Notes under the pieces: generated by a model
What the model saw: only the letters and a program-made list of their open reading frames with translations
Databases searched by the model: none
What the model was told of the DNA's origin: nothing
NCBI RefSeq assembly: GCF_045209745.1
Contig: NZ_CP109273.1
Location: 4,774,001 to 4,838,000, forward strand
DNA length: 64,000 bases
From: Micromonospora sp045209745
Lineage (GTDB): Bacteria > Actinomycetota > Actinomycetes > Mycobacteriales > Micromonosporaceae
Direction of reading: 5' to 3'
Shown here: one piece after another, positions 1 to 9,537 of the stretch
Layout: the number at the start of each line of letters is the position of its first letter
How positions within the stretch are numbered: position 1 is the stretch's first letter
Program-made: the position numbers and the translations under genes

Positions 1-202
1 GGGCTTGGGTCGGTCCGTCTTCGTTGCGCCGGGCGACCGTGGGACGACGAGGTACTTGACCTGCGGTGCGAGTTGGCCGATGACGGCGTCAATGCTCTGG
101 CCCGGGTTCGGACGCTCAATGGTGACGGGATCTTGTCGTGGGCAGCCGAGCTCGCTGAGTCGTACGCGGGGTGGGACGACGTGCGAGCGTGGGAGTCACT
201 AG

Positions 203-1871
203 CCTCGGCCCTTCGTTAAGGGTTGTCCAAGGAGTGGGCCGGAAACGCAGAAGTGCCTTCTGATCAGGGAAAATAGGGCTTGTCGAGAGTCCTGTTAACC
301 CGTCACGGAAGGCACTTGCTGGGTGAAGGCTACCGCAACACGTCCGAAGATCACGGTGACCGGGGACGGGCGGGGCGTGGTCGGTCACGCCGGTGCCCGG
401 CTGATCGCCGATCTCGCTGACGCGACTGGTTTGACCAGCGCATTCAGCCAAGCGTTGGCCGGGCTACGGCAGCGGCAGCGGCAGCGCGGGCACGACCCGG
501 GCCGGATCGCGGTCGACCTCGCCGTGGTGCTCGCTGACGGGGGCGAGGCCATCGCCGATCTGGCGGTACTGCGTGACCAGGCGGCCCTGTTCGGGCCGAT
601 CGCGTCCGACCCGACCGCGTGGCGACTGTTATCGCAGCTCGACGCCACGATGCTGGCCGAGCTGCGGGCCGCCCGAGCTCATGCCCGCGAGATCGCCTGG
701 GCCCAGCACGCCGACACCCGCGGCGACCTGCCACAACCGACAGTCGCCGGCCAACCGGTCGACGGCCTGGTCCTCGACATCGACGCGACCATCGTGATCT
801 GCCACTCCGACAAGGAATCGGCCACCCGCACGTGGAAGAAGACCTTCGGCTTCCATCCGCTGCTGTGTTTCCTGGACAACACCGGCGAAGCCCTCGCCGG
901 CCTGCTGCGCGAGGGCCGGGCCGGCTCGAACACCACCACCGACCACATCACCGTCCTCGACCAAGCCCTCGCCCAGATCCCCGACGCTCAGCGGCACGGC
1001 ACCCCGATCCTGCTCCGCGCCGATTCGGCCGGCTCCAGTCACGGCTTCCTCGCCCACATCAGGTCCTTACGCGAACACCACCTCGACATCCGATTCAGTG
1101 TCGGTGCCGCGATCACCGAACCAGTCAGGGCTGCGATCCGGGCCGCGACCGGCTGGGTCCCCGCCGTTGATACCAGTGGTGACCTGCGTGAACATGCCGA
1201 GGTCTGCGAGATCACCGGCCTGTTCGACGCCGCAGGCTGGCCTGAAGGCACCCGGTTCCTGGTCCGCCGGGAACGCCCGCACCCCGGCGCCCAACTGAGC
1301 TTGTTCGACACCATCGAAGGCTGGCGGCACCAGGTCGTGGCCACCGACACCCCGCCCGGCACCGGGAGTATCCAGCACCTGGAGGCCCGGCATCGGGCAC
1401 ACGCCCGCGTCGAAGACCGCATCCGCACCGGCAAGAACACCGGCTTCGGCCGGTTCCCGTCCCGGATCTTCGCGATCAACCAGGCCTGGCTCCAACTCGC
1501 GCTGACCGGCATCGACCTGCTCGCCTGGACCCAGGCTCTGCTACTGGACGGCGATCTGGCCACCGCCGAACCGAAGAAGCTGCGCTACCGGCTGCTGCAC
1601 GTCGCTGCCCGGATCACCCGCACCGCTCGGCGGACCCGGGTCGCTATCGCCGCGAACTGGCCCTGGACCGATGCCCTGACCAGCGCATTCAGCAAGCTTA
1701 TGGCGTTGCCCCGGCCCACCGGCTGACCCTTACAACTCACGCCTCGACCAGCAGCACGGAGGAACCCGGCCTCGCGCCGGACTCTTGGCGTACCAACAAA
1801 ACGCCATCAACCACGCGAATCGAACTCATCGAATCCCGGCTATCGGCTGACGTCCAAGTGAAAGACCGAGG
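203..1871 (+). mobile_element. IS1380-type insertion sequence with CTAG target duplication
   Basis: Ends are imperfect inverted repeats: CCTCGGCCCTTCG at 203-215 and, reverse-complemented from the right end at 1871, CCTCGGTCTTTCA. Both ends are flanked directly by CTAG (199-202 and 1872-1875), a 4-bp target duplication. The 1669-bp element has one transposase gene. The intact duplication and full-length transposase suggest a fairly recent insertion. Confidence 0.85.
323..1726 (+). CDS. IS1380-family DDE transposase
   Basis: Full-length transposase of 467 residues, usual for the family. The RNase H-like DDE core shows LVLDIDATI with the first Asp, ILLRADSAGSSHGFL with the second, and a C-terminal region with RIFAINQAWLQLALTG. 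The ORF fills most of the element and no frameshift is visible, so it may still be active. The annotated start is not ATG (the codon lies just after GCACTTGCTGG); a start a few codons later is possible. Confidence 0.9.
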   Translation: MKATATRPKITVTGDGRGVVGHAGARLIADLADATGLTSAFSQALAGLRQRQRQRGHDPGRIAVDLAVVLADGGEAIADLAVLRDQAALFGPIASDPTAWRLLSQLDATMLAELRAARAHAREIAWAQHADTRGDLPQPTVAGQPVDGLVLDIDATIVICHSDKESATRTWKKTFGFHPLLCFLDNTGEALAGLLREGRAGSNTTTDHITVLDQALAQIPDAQRHGTPILLRADSAGSSHGFLAHIRSLREHHLDIRFSVGAAITEPVRAAIRAATGWVPAVDTSGDLREHAEVCEITGLFDAAGWPEGTRFLVRRERPHPGAQLSLFDTIEGWRHQVVATDTPPGTGSIQHLEARHRAHARVEDRIRTGKNTGFGRFPSRIFAINQAWLQLALTGIDLLAWTQALLLDGDLATAEPKKLRYRLLHVAARITRTARRTRVAIAANWPWTDALTSAFSKLMALPRPTG

Positions 1872-2123
1872 CTAGTCATGGACTGGCAGAAGCACCGAGC
1901 CGAACTGAATCAGCAAGATCCCCTCGCCGCACCGCCGCCGCCAGACCTCATGGGCACTTCTGAGAGGCTTGCGACCGTAGTGCTCGTCGAAATGCAAACC
2001 GCGGCCGCAGCCGGCGAAGAACCAACGGTGGCATTAGACGAAAACCTAATGGCCGCCGTTAAGGTGATCAGCCAGTCTCGACTTCTGCGCCTACAAACCG
2101 ACACGGAATCGATCAGGGACTAG

Positions 2124-2340
2124 GGGCCGCAAAGGCGGCCGGCGCTCGGTGGAGCGGCCGACGGCCGCATCACCCCGATCGAGGTTGACGAGAACGGGCT
2201 CCTTCCGCAGGTCATCATCCTGCCGCAGAGCGGCGCCTATCTCGGTGCCCGCGTGCACCCCTGCCCACTCGTGCAGTAGCGCTATGTTCGTTGTGACGGC
2301 AAGGACGACCCGCCAACCTTCCAGTACGACGGGTCGCTCC
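2124..2340 (+). other. Gene-like remnant between the split gene and the ISAs1 element
   Basis: The frame of the split gene stays protein-like after its TAG stop: residues such as RITPIEVDENGLLPQVIILP, then an in-frame TAG at about 2278, then CDGKDDPPTFQYDGSLPG up to the ISAs1 end. This could be a decayed second gene, or the same gene with stop mutations. It could also be compositional noise, since many frames stay open at this GC content. Confidence 0.3.
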
Positions 2341-3726
2341 CAGGGCTATTGCGTAGTGGGGTTGCCCCTGGTCAAGGCAGGATTGCTGGTGGTCACGGCG
2401 TCGATCAGGTCGTGTGGGCGGTGGTTGGCGCGTCGGGTGGCTTCGGCGATGTTCGTGGCGCCGTTTGTGCGGTGGTAACCGATCGAGGTGTTACGGAGTG
2501 TCGCGAAGACGGCGGGGCCGTTGCCCGTCCGGGCTTGGTGAGCGTCTTCACGTAGTGTCACATCTCTGACGTAATGCAGGCGGTTCTCGATGTGCCATTC
2601 AGACCGCGCCCAGGTGCCGAGGTCGGCGGGTTGAGCCTGCTCGGCGGGCAGGGACACGGTCAGGTATGCCGCTTCGCGGCTGGTGTTGCCCTTGATCGTG
2701 CGGGTCCGGGTGATTCGGACGGCCTGCTGCGCGTGGGGAAACGCCATCTCGCCGGGAGTGGCCACGGTGACGGTTTTGACGGTGCGGGTTTCCTTGCGGC
2801 CGTGGCCGGTCTCGAGGGTCTGGGAACCGATCGGGATCTGCGCCCACGGAAGGGATTTGAGCTGGTTGTGCAGGGTCGGCTGGTTCCCCTTGACCGTGAC
2901 CATCAGGTGCCCGCCGTCGGCTGCGAGGAGTTCCGCGTGCCCGGTCTGGGCGTGCAGCGCGTCCGCGACGACCAGGACGTCTTGCAACGATCCCAACTGG
3001 GCGGCGACCAGACGCATCAGCGGAGTGAACGCCGGGATCTCATTGGACTTCGCGTCGATCCGCACCTGGGCGAGCACGACACCAGTGGAGGTGTCGTACG
3101 CCGACAGCAGATGAACTTGCCGCCCGTCAGCGAGCCGGGCGCCCCGTTCGACCTTGCCGTCGACGGCGATCACGAGCCGCCACCGCCGCCCGGCCATGGT
3201 GACCGGCGCTGTTCGGGCCAACAGCCACCGGGCCAGCACCCGTGAGAGCACATCGGCGTCGATGCGGATCAGCAGCCGCCACACCGTCGTGGCCGCCGGT
3301 ACCCGGTCGCTGAAACCGAGCCGATCCCAGACCTCCTGGTCCTGATTACGCACCCAATCGGTCACCGACGCGAACGTGCACGCCCCGGCCAGCACCGCGC
3401 AGACCGCCACCGCCAGGATGCTCACCAGCGAGTAACGGCAGCCACGCGGATCACGCGGGTCAGGGATCGTGGACAACACCTCGAACAAGCCCTGACGATC
3501 ACCTTCAGTGACCACGGCGGGGAGTGTGCCGGTGGGTCGGTGCGGGAGCAGGATCTCGGTGGGTGATGATGACATCGGCGGGTGCGGTCCTTCTTCTGGG
3601 TCATGTGGTCTTCGCAAACACCATGATCACCAACGGGCCGTACCCGTCCTACATGGACCCACCCTCGACCGGTCCCACATCAAACCCCAGCTCAAACACC
3701 CTTCAACCGACTACGCAATAGCCCTG
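2341..3726 (-). mobile_element. ISAs1-family insertion sequence, copy 1
   Basis: A perfect 16-bp inverted repeat, CAGGGCTATTGCGTAG, lies at 2341-2356 and, reverse-complemented, at 3711-3726. The 1386-bp element carries one transposase on the minus strand. The 10-bp flanks (GGGTCGCTCC on the left, GGGCTACCTA on the right) do not match, so no target duplication survives. This suggests recombination or deletion after insertion. Confidence 0.85.
2346..3575 (-). CDS. ISAs1-family transposase
   Basis: About 409 residues from the ATG at 3575 (MSSSPTEILLP); the frame stays open to 3617, but this Met matches the usual family N-terminus. An N-terminal DDE_Tnp_1-associated domain contains IPDPRDPRGCRYSL. 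The DDE core follows, with VIAVDGKVERGAR, VLVVADALHAQ and the C-terminal HIENRLHYVRDVTLREDA carrying the Glu region. No break is visible. It differs clearly from the second ISAs1 copy near 17 kb, so the two are different elements of one family. Confidence 0.9.
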   Translation of the reverse strand: MSSSPTEILLPHRPTGTLPAVVTEGDRQGLFEVLSTIPDPRDPRGCRYSLVSILAVAVCAVLAGACTFASVTDWVRNQDQEVWDRLGFSDRVPAATTVWRLLIRIDADVLSRVLARWLLARTAPVTMAGRRWRLVIAVDGKVERGARLADGRQVHLLSAYDTSTGVVLAQVRIDAKSNEIPAFTPLMRLVAAQLGSLQDVLVVADALHAQTGHAELLAADGGHLMVTVKGNQPTLHNQLKSLPWAQIPIGSQTLETGHGRKETRTVKTVTVATPGEMAFPHAQQAVRITRTRTIKGNTSREAAYLTVSLPAEQAQPADLGTWARSEWHIENRLHYVRDVTLREDAHQARTGNGPAVFATLRNTSIGYHRTNGATNIAEATRRANHRPHDLIDAVTTSNPALTRGNPTTQ

Positions 3727-3911
3727 GGGCTACCTACAACGAGGCCGAGCGACGCTGAGGCCGTGACGACCGCGTGGTCGGCGCCGTCGGGTCTGGTGCG
3801 ATCGCCGCTATGCCGTGCTCGCCGCTGGAGTAGCTGGTCCAGGCGCGCGGTGAATCGGCACCATGGCAAGCGGCCGGTGAAGCCGTGGCAACGGCGGTTG
3901 CAGGACGGTGT

Positions 3912-4430
3912 TCAGCTCGTGGGGGATAGCCGGCCTGTCTCGGAGCCGTGGGCGTTCAGAAGCACGAGGACTTTTCCGTCGAACCCAGCTCGTCTGGCCG
4001 TCGTGACCCATTGTTCGATCGGCACGCTGTCGGCGCAGAACGCGAGCGTGGCTGCTCTTGCGGTGGCGAGCAGGGTGCCGCCGGCAGCGGTGATCCACCG
4101 ACCGCTGTGGTCGTTACAGCCGTCGGATCCGTGCCACTCGCCGTCGGCCGTGAACTCCAGGTAGGCCGCCTTGTGTCCGCTCTTGGGCGCCCAACGGCCT
4201 ATCAACTGGCGCTCATCGGCGGGGACGAGCGTCGCCGGTAGTGCGACGGCCGGTGTCAGGGCCCGTCGCGCTTCGTCGGTGACCATCGGCGGCTCCAGCA
4301 CGGAGTCGGCCTTGTCGGGCTCGGGGGTAGGTGTCGCCCCGGGGATCAGCCGGGCGACCGCTTGCCCTCGTCCGTCCAGGAGTACGGGCAATCCCGCCCC
4401 GTCGAACTGGTATGCGGTCCGGAATTTGTC
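3912..4430 (-). pseudogene. META-domain protein, 5' end removed
   Basis: The reading frame enters from the IS3 remnant edge near 4430 with no credible start. It includes DKFRTAYQFDGAGLPVLLDG and then a HslJ-like META domain with LIGRWAPKSGHKAAYLEFTA, GEWHGSDGCNDHSGRW and LLNAHGSETGRL, ending in TGA at 3912-3914. META/HslJ domains occur in secreted or lipoprotein-type envelope stress proteins. The signal peptide and probably a first META repeat are missing here. The cut coincides with the end of the adjoining transposase fragment, so the gene was probably truncated by that element. A weak TTG at 4391 could initiate a shorter product, but I regard the gene as broken. Confidence 0.65.
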
Positions 4431-4433
4431 AAG

Positions 4434-5045
4434 TCAAACTGAGACGGTTTGTGCCTCGGTTGTTGGCTGGTTGATCCAGGCTTTCTCGGGGAGCTGGGGT
4501 GCGCGGGGCCGGCGGGTGAACCGGTCAGGGTGCTGCGTGTAGGCGGCGTTCAGGGTGGTCTGGCGGTGCCGGCGGATCTGGTCGGCGGTGCCGTAGTGCA
4601 CCGACGCGGGCGTGTGCCAGCCGATCCCGGAGTGGCGGTGCTCGTGATTGTAGGCGGTGAAGAATGCGTCGCAGAACGTGCGGGCGTCGGTGAGGGATCC
4701 GAACCGGGCGGGGAAGTCGGGCATGTACTTCATCGTTTTGAACTGGGCTTCGGAGTACGGGTTGTCGTTTGACGTGCGTGGCCGGGAATGCGAGCGCAGG
4801 ACACCGAGGTCGACGAGCATTTCCGACACCGGTTTCGAGGTCATGGCGCCGCCGCGATCGGCGTGGATGGTGTGCGGCTCGATCCCGTTGGCGGTGACCG
4901 CGTCAGCCAAGAAATCGCGGGCCACGATCGCGTCCTCGGCGGCCGCGACGAGCCAGCCGGTCACATACCGGGAGTAAATATCAATGATGACGTGGCATTT
5001 GAACCAGACGCCTTTGACGGGTCCTTTCAACGCGGTGGCGCATCC
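4434..5045 (-). pseudogene. IS3-family transposase (OrfB) C-terminal fragment
   Basis: The fragment covers the integrase core (rve domain) of an IS3-type OrfB. All three catalytic positions are visible: Asp in HVIIDIYSRYVTGW, Asp in HADRGGAMTS and Glu in NPYSEAQFKTMKY. The family's N-terminal HTH_21 region and OrfA are absent. Sequence upstream of LKGPVKGVWFK (near 5035) no longer matches the family, so the 5' half is deleted. The TTG at 5030 is only the first available start codon. The element abuts the truncated META gene on one side and an intact cupin gene on the other. Confidence 0.8.
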
Positions 5046-5073
5046 GGGAGACCTTCCTTTTCTGCGGGTGCGT

Positions 5074-5406
5074 TCACGGTGCGCTGACGACTGTCAGCAG
5101 CACGGCGGTGTCCTCGACGGCGAGCAGTTCATGGCGTTCGCGGGGGATGATGACGTGGTCTCCCGCTTGGCCCGTCCATTGCTGTGTGGGCGTGGTCAAC
5201 TGGGCTCGACCCCGCAGTACCTGCAAGGTGGCTTCGCCGGGGCTGTTGTGTTCGGCGAGGCGTTGACCGGCGATCAGCGCGATGACGGTTTGGCGGAGCT
5301 TGTGCTCGTGGCGGCCGAACAGGGTGTGAGCGCTGCGGCCGCTGTGCGCGCCGCGCGCTGCGGCGAGAAGCTCGTTTGCGAGTGTGTCGAGGTGGGCCGA
5401 TTGCAT
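5074..5406 (-). CDS. Small cupin-domain protein
   Basis: A 110-residue single-domain cupin. The ATG at 5406 is preceded by GGAGGAAGG, a good ribosome binding site. The beta-barrel pattern is visible in QRLAEHNSPGEATLQVLRG (motif 1, His and Glu) and GDHVIIPRERHELLAVED (motif 2, His). Such short actinobacterial cupins are often called LuxR-type cupins, and their ligand is usually unknown. It lies upstream of the IS3 remnant and downstream of aceE on the same strand, about 255 bases from the aceE stop. Co-transcription with aceE is possible but unproved. Confidence 0.75.
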   Translation of the reverse strand: MQSAHLDTLANELLAAARGAHSGRSAHTLFGRHEHKLRQTVIALIAGQRLAEHNSPGEATLQVLRGRAQLTTPTQQWTGQAGDHVIIPRERHELLAVEDTAVLLTVVSAP

Positions 5407-5662
5407 GGGGTACGCCTTCCTCCGTCTTTCAGCAGGTGAGCAGTAGCACGCCGGCTGACAGTAGCGTCGTGACCTTGACCAGTCCGCTGTAGCCTTGGAC
5501 GGTACTGAGGCGGCGAAACCTGCCCTTCGGGCAACTCGAGGCTGCGCAGTGCGACACCGACGAATCCGTTCTGTCGCTGCGTACCGACACGTCCGCCATG
5601 CCGGCTGCCCAACCGCGGTCCGTACTGTTGACAAGGCGTTGACAGTCGGGGAAACCGCAAGC

Positions 5663-8386
5663 TCATACCGCGTCGTCGTCGGGGATTGGGCCGAATGTTG
5701 CGGACGCCTTGCGGAGCGTGTCTGATTCCAGTGTTCCACTCGCCGTCAGCTCCTGGATCACGCGTAGCGCGATTGAAGGCCCATCGATACGGAAGTGGCG
5801 GCGCAGCGCCTCGCGGGTGTCGGACATGCCGAAGCCGTCGGTGCCCAGCGACGCCCACCGGTCGGGGACGAACCGAGCGATCTGATCCGGCACCGCGCGC
5901 ATCCAGTCGGATACGGCCACCACGGGGGCGGGGTGTTCCTGGAGGCGACGGGACAGGTAAGGGACACGGATCGGTTCGTCGGGATGCAGGAGGTTCCATT
6001 GGTCGGTGTCCAGGGCGTCGCGGCGTAGCTCGGTCCAGGACGTGACTGACCAGACGTCGGTGTGGATGTCCCACTCGTCGTGGAGTAAGCGTTGTGCTGC
6101 CAGCGCTGCCGAAACGGTGATGCCTGAAGCCAGGATATGCGCCGTCGGGCCATCGGCGTCGTCGGCGCCGCAGATGCGATGCATTCCGGCCAAGATCCCT
6201 TCTACGTCGACGTTCTCCGGTTCGGCCGGTTGCAGGATCGGCTCGTTGTAGAGGGTGAGGTAGTAGAAGACGTTTTCCTGCGGCTCGCCGTACATGCGGC
6301 GCAGGCCGTCGCGGACGATGTGGCCGAGTTCGTACGCGTAGGCCGCGTCGTAGGCCAGGCAGGCCGGGTTGGTGGAGGCGATCAGCAGTGAGTGGCCGTC
6401 CTGGTGTTGCAGGCCCTCACCGTTGAGCGTGGTCCGGCCGGCGGTGGCGCCGAGCAGGAAGCCGCGGGTCATCTGGTCGGCGGCCGCCCAGAAGCCGTCG
6501 CCGGTGCGCTGAAACCCGAACATCGAATAGAAAATGTACAGCGGGATCATTGGTTCGCCGTGGGTCGCGTAGGACGTGCCGACGGCTGTCCACGACGCGG
6601 TGGAACCGGCTTCGGTGATCCCCTCATGCAGGAGTACGCCGCTGCGGGACTCGCGGTAGCTCAGCAGCAGATCCCTGTCCACCGACGCGTACGTCTGCCC
6701 GTGCGGTGAGTAGATCTTCTTGGTCGGGAACAGAGCGTCCAGTCCGAACGTACGAGCCTCGTCCGGGATGATCGGCACGAATCGGTGGCCGATCTCAGGG
6801 TCTTTCATCAGGTCCTTGAGCAGCCGGACCAGTGCCATGGTCGTGGCTACCGGCTGGTTGCCTGATCCGCGTTTCACGCTCGCGTAGGCGGCCCCACCGG
6901 GCATGCTGAGCGGTCGACTTGTCACCGTGCGGGTGGGAACGAAGCCGCCCAGCGCACGGCGCCGCTCCATCATGTACTGCCACTCGCCGGACCTCTCGCC
7001 CGGGTGAAAGTATGGCGGAAGGTTCGGGTTCTCCTTCAGTTGCTTGTCGCTGATCTCAAGGTGCAGCCGGTCCCGGAAGCCCTTCAGGTCGTCCAGGGTC
7101 AGCTTCTTCATCTGGTGCGCGGCGTTGCGGGCCTCGAAGTGCGAGCCCAGCGTCCAGCCCTTGATGGTCTTGGCCAGGATCACCGTCGGCTGGCCGGTGT
7201 GCTCGGTCGCTGCCTTGTACGCCGCGTACAGCTTCTTGTAGTCGTGCCCGCCGCGCTTGAGGTTCCACACCTCGTCGTCGGTCATGTTCTCGACCAGCTT
7301 GCGAGTGCGCTGGTCACGGCCGAAGAAGTTCTCCCGCACGTACGCGCCGGACTCGCCCTTGTACGTCTGGTAGTCGCCGTCGGTGGTGGTGTTCATGAGG
7401 TTGACCAGCGCGCCGTCGGTGTCCGCGGCGAGCAGCGGGTCCCACTCGCGGCCCCAGACGACCTTGATGACGTTCCAGCCGGCGCCGCGGAAGAACGCCT
7501 CCAGCTCCTGGATGACCTTGCCGTTGCCGCGGACCGGACCGTCGAGGCGCTGCAGGTTGCAGTTGACCACAAAGGTCAGATTGTCGAGCTCTTCGCGGGC
7601 CGCCACCCCGATCGCGCCGAGCGACTCAACCTCGTCCATCTCACCGTCGCCCAGGAACGCCCAGACGTGCTGCTGGCTGGTGTCCTTGATGCCGCGGTTG
7701 TGCAGGTAGCGGTTGTAGCGCGCCTGGTAGATCGCGTTCAGCGGGCCGAGACCCATGCTGACCGTCGGGAACTCCCAGAAGTTCGGCATGAGCCGGGGGT
7801 GCGGGTACGACGGCAGGGCGCCACCCGGGTGCGAGAGCTCCTGGCGGAAGCCGTCCAGGTCGTTCTCGCCGAGCCGGCCCTCCAGGTACGCGCGGGCGTA
7901 CATGCCCGGGGACGCGTGGCCCTGGAAGAAGATGTGGTCGCCGCCGCCCGGGTGGTCCTTGCCGCGGAAAAAGTGGTTCATGCCGACCTCGTAGAGGCTT
8001 GCCGACGACGCGTACGTGGAGATGTGCCCGCCGACACCGATCTCCGGGCGCTGCGCGCGGTGCACCAGCATCGCGGCGTTCCACCGGATGTACGCCCGGA
8101 TCCGCCGCTCGACGAACTCGTCACCGGGGAACCAGGGCTCCTGCTCCGGCGAGATCGTGTTGATGTAATCCGTCGACGTCAGCGGCGGCACCCCGACCCG
8201 TCGCTCCCGGGCCCGTTCGAGCAGGCGCAACATTACGTAGCGGGCGCGCTTGGCGCCACCTTCGTCGATGACTCCGTCGAGCGACTCGACCCACTCGCGG
8301 GTTTCCTCGGGGTCGATGTCCGGAAGTTGGCTCGGCAGGCCGTCGCTGATCACCGGGCGCCGTTTCGGCGTGTGGTTCATCGTCAT
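5663..8386 (-). CDS. aceE: Pyruvate dehydrogenase E1 component, homodimeric type
   Basis: A 907-residue protein of the usual length for homodimeric AceE. It decarboxylates pyruvate with thiamine diphosphate and passes the acetyl group to the lipoyl domain of E2. The ThDP/Mg motif starts with GDGEMDE at residues 246-252 and ends with NCNLQRLDG near 273-281. GHISTYASSASLYEVG and the C-terminal half with LHEGITEAGSTASW are typical of the family. No E2 or lipoamide dehydrogenase gene is nearby, which is common because actinobacteria keep these elsewhere. Two in-frame ATGs, 8386 and 8380, compete as start; AGGATGACG suits either. The next genes on this strand are stress-associated, so this may be a condition-specific copy. 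Confidence 0.95.
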   Translation of the reverse strand: MTMNHTPKRRPVISDGLPSQLPDIDPEETREWVESLDGVIDEGGAKRARYVMLRLLERARERRVGVPPLTSTDYINTISPEQEPWFPGDEFVERRIRAYIRWNAAMLVHRAQRPEIGVGGHISTYASSASLYEVGMNHFFRGKDHPGGGDHIFFQGHASPGMYARAYLEGRLGENDLDGFRQELSHPGGALPSYPHPRLMPNFWEFPTVSMGLGPLNAIYQARYNRYLHNRGIKDTSQQHVWAFLGDGEMDEVESLGAIGVAAREELDNLTFVVNCNLQRLDGPVRGNGKVIQELEAFFRGAGWNVIKVVWGREWDPLLAADTDGALVNLMNTTTDGDYQTYKGESGAYVRENFFGRDQRTRKLVENMTDDEVWNLKRGGHDYKKLYAAYKAATEHTGQPTVILAKTIKGWTLGSHFEARNAAHQMKKLTLDDLKGFRDRLHLEISDKQLKENPNLPPYFHPGERSGEWQYMMERRRALGGFVPTRTVTSRPLSMPGGAAYASVKRGSGNQPVATTMALVRLLKDLMKDPEIGHRFVPIIPDEARTFGLDALFPTKKIYSPHGQTYASVDRDLLLSYRESRSGVLLHEGITEAGSTASWTAVGTSYATHGEPMIPLYIFYSMFGFQRTGDGFWAAADQMTRGFLLGATAGRTTLNGEGLQHQDGHSLLIASTNPACLAYDAAYAYELGHIVRDGLRRMYGEPQENVFYYLTLYNEPILQPAEPENVDVEGILAGMHRICGADDADGPTAHILASGITVSAALAAQRLLHDEWDIHTDVWSVTSWTELRRDALDTDQWNLLHPDEPIRVPYLSRRLQEHPAPVVAVSDWMRAVPDQIARFVPDRWASLGTDGFGMSDTREALRRHFRIDGPSIALRVIQELTASGTLESDTLRKASATFGPIPDDDAV

Positions 8387-8472
8387 CCTGTTCTAGACGT
8401 CGGCCGGGCTCATCTGCACGCGACCCGCTCGATCGGCTCTGGTGGATCAGAAAGTGCTGTTGCGGTGGGGCG

Positions 8473-9474
8473 TCACGCCGTCCAGGGGACTGCGTCGATG
8501 AGCTGAGCGGCCGGGAGGCGAGGCGTACGCGGCGGCGTACCGGACTGCGGTTCGGCAATGCCGAGCCGCAATGCCAGATAGGGATGGTCGAAGGTCCGCA
8601 GCATGCGTCGCAGGGCTTCCCGGGTGGCAGGCACCGAGACGACATCGCTGAGCGGCAGCACCGACACATTCAGCGCGGTGGCGGTGAGCCACACCGTCGA
8701 CAGGGCTTCACCGGCCTCCAGCCAGCGCTCGGCATCATCTTCGTCGCCGTAGAGCAACGCGTAGGTCGCCGCGCGGTCATGCCCTGACCCGGTGGGTAGC
8801 GTCCCTAGGTGACCGAAGCGACAGCCTGGCACCGTCGTCTGCGGACAGTGGTCTGGCAGTACAGCAGCGGGTAATCCTGAGCCCTCGGGCATCGTTCTGC
8901 TGGTCCAGTACTCCAGTTCGGCGCGCGCGAATGCGTCCTTCGCTGCCGCGGTGACGGCCCTTGAGGCGGCCGCCGACAGGTCAAACACCTGATCGGGGGA
9001 TAGCACGTGCAGTCGTACGCGCTCACCGGCCGATGCGGCGACGGCGCGGATGACAGCTGGGGAGAGGGGTTGTTCGCTGACGGGCCGCCGGTCGGTGTAC
9101 CGCCTGCGCATGGCGTGCGCCTGATGTTGCGCCTTTGGAGTGATCTCGACGCGATCGAAGGATGTCAGCGTGGCGAGCAGTTCAGGCGTCGATGTACTCG
9201 ACGTTCGACGGACGTGCGATACCCAGCCCTGAGCAGCGAGGGAGACGCGGACGTGATCAAGGACCACTCCGCAACTGAGCATCAGCAGCCTGCCGTCCGG
9301 GTCCATGGCGCTCAGTTGACGGCTGCGATCGGCGAACAGTTCCAACCGTGCAGGATGCACGCGCCAGCGCCATGGCTGCGTGTTGAGCACGGACGGCGCA
9401 TGGCGGACGGCCTGAATCGCCGCGTCGACAAGTGCATCGGTCAGTTGCTCGGTGTACGAGGTCGAGGAGTTCAT
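8473..9474 (-). CDS. Acg-family nitroreductase-like FMN-binding protein
   Basis: A 333-residue protein resembling the actinobacterial Acg/Rv2032 group: a nitroreductase-like fold with a degenerate second half. The N-terminal AIQAVRHAPSVLNTQPWRWR is the classic FMN-phosphate region (Ser-Val-x-Asn-Thr-Gln-Pro-Trp). RRRYTDRRPVSEQPL and TVWLTATALNVSVLPLSDVV are also family hallmarks. In mycobacteria such proteins belong to the DosR dormancy regulon and may bind or sequester flavin. AAGGACAAGAG precedes the ATG. It lies between aceE and a universal stress gene on the same strand, a typical dormancy grouping. Confidence 0.88.
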   Translation of the reverse strand: MNSSTSYTEQLTDALVDAAIQAVRHAPSVLNTQPWRWRVHPARLELFADRSRQLSAMDPDGRLLMLSCGVVLDHVRVSLAAQGWVSHVRRTSSTSTPELLATLTSFDRVEITPKAQHQAHAMRRRYTDRRPVSEQPLSPAVIRAVAASAGERVRLHVLSPDQVFDLSAAASRAVTAAAKDAFARAELEYWTSRTMPEGSGLPAAVLPDHCPQTTVPGCRFGHLGTLPTGSGHDRAATYALLYGDEDDAERWLEAGEALSTVWLTATALNVSVLPLSDVVSVPATREALRRMLRTFDHPYLALRLGIAEPQSGTPPRTPRLPAAQLIDAVPWTA

Positions 9475-9537
9475 CTCTTGTCCTTCGTGGTGGCGTCATC
9501 TCCAGCGGTCGATGCCCTGGGGCAGGGGCGGGCTCGG

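Larger units (their letters stand above)
1..2123 (+). pseudogene. Unknown gene split by an IS1380-type insertion (5' end outside window)
   Basis: Frame 1 is open from base 1 to the insertion at 202 and reads like real protein (for example WDDEVLDLRCELADDGVNAL). On the far side of the element the same gene resumes at 1876 and runs to a TAG at 2121-2123. If the element (203-1871) and one copy of its CTAG target duplication (1872-1875) are removed, the codons join in phase as CTA-GTC-ATG-GAC. The ATG at 1878 is therefore an internal Met, not a start. The downstream part is about 80 residues, acidic and alanine-rich. I do not recognise the family. The joined reading is direct; that the gene was functional before the insertion is inference. 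Confidence 0.75.

Noticed and set aside
2331..3736. Target duplication around ISAs1 copy 1
   Set aside because: The 10-bp flanks differ (GGGTCGCTCC and GGGCTACCTA), so no duplication can be claimed.
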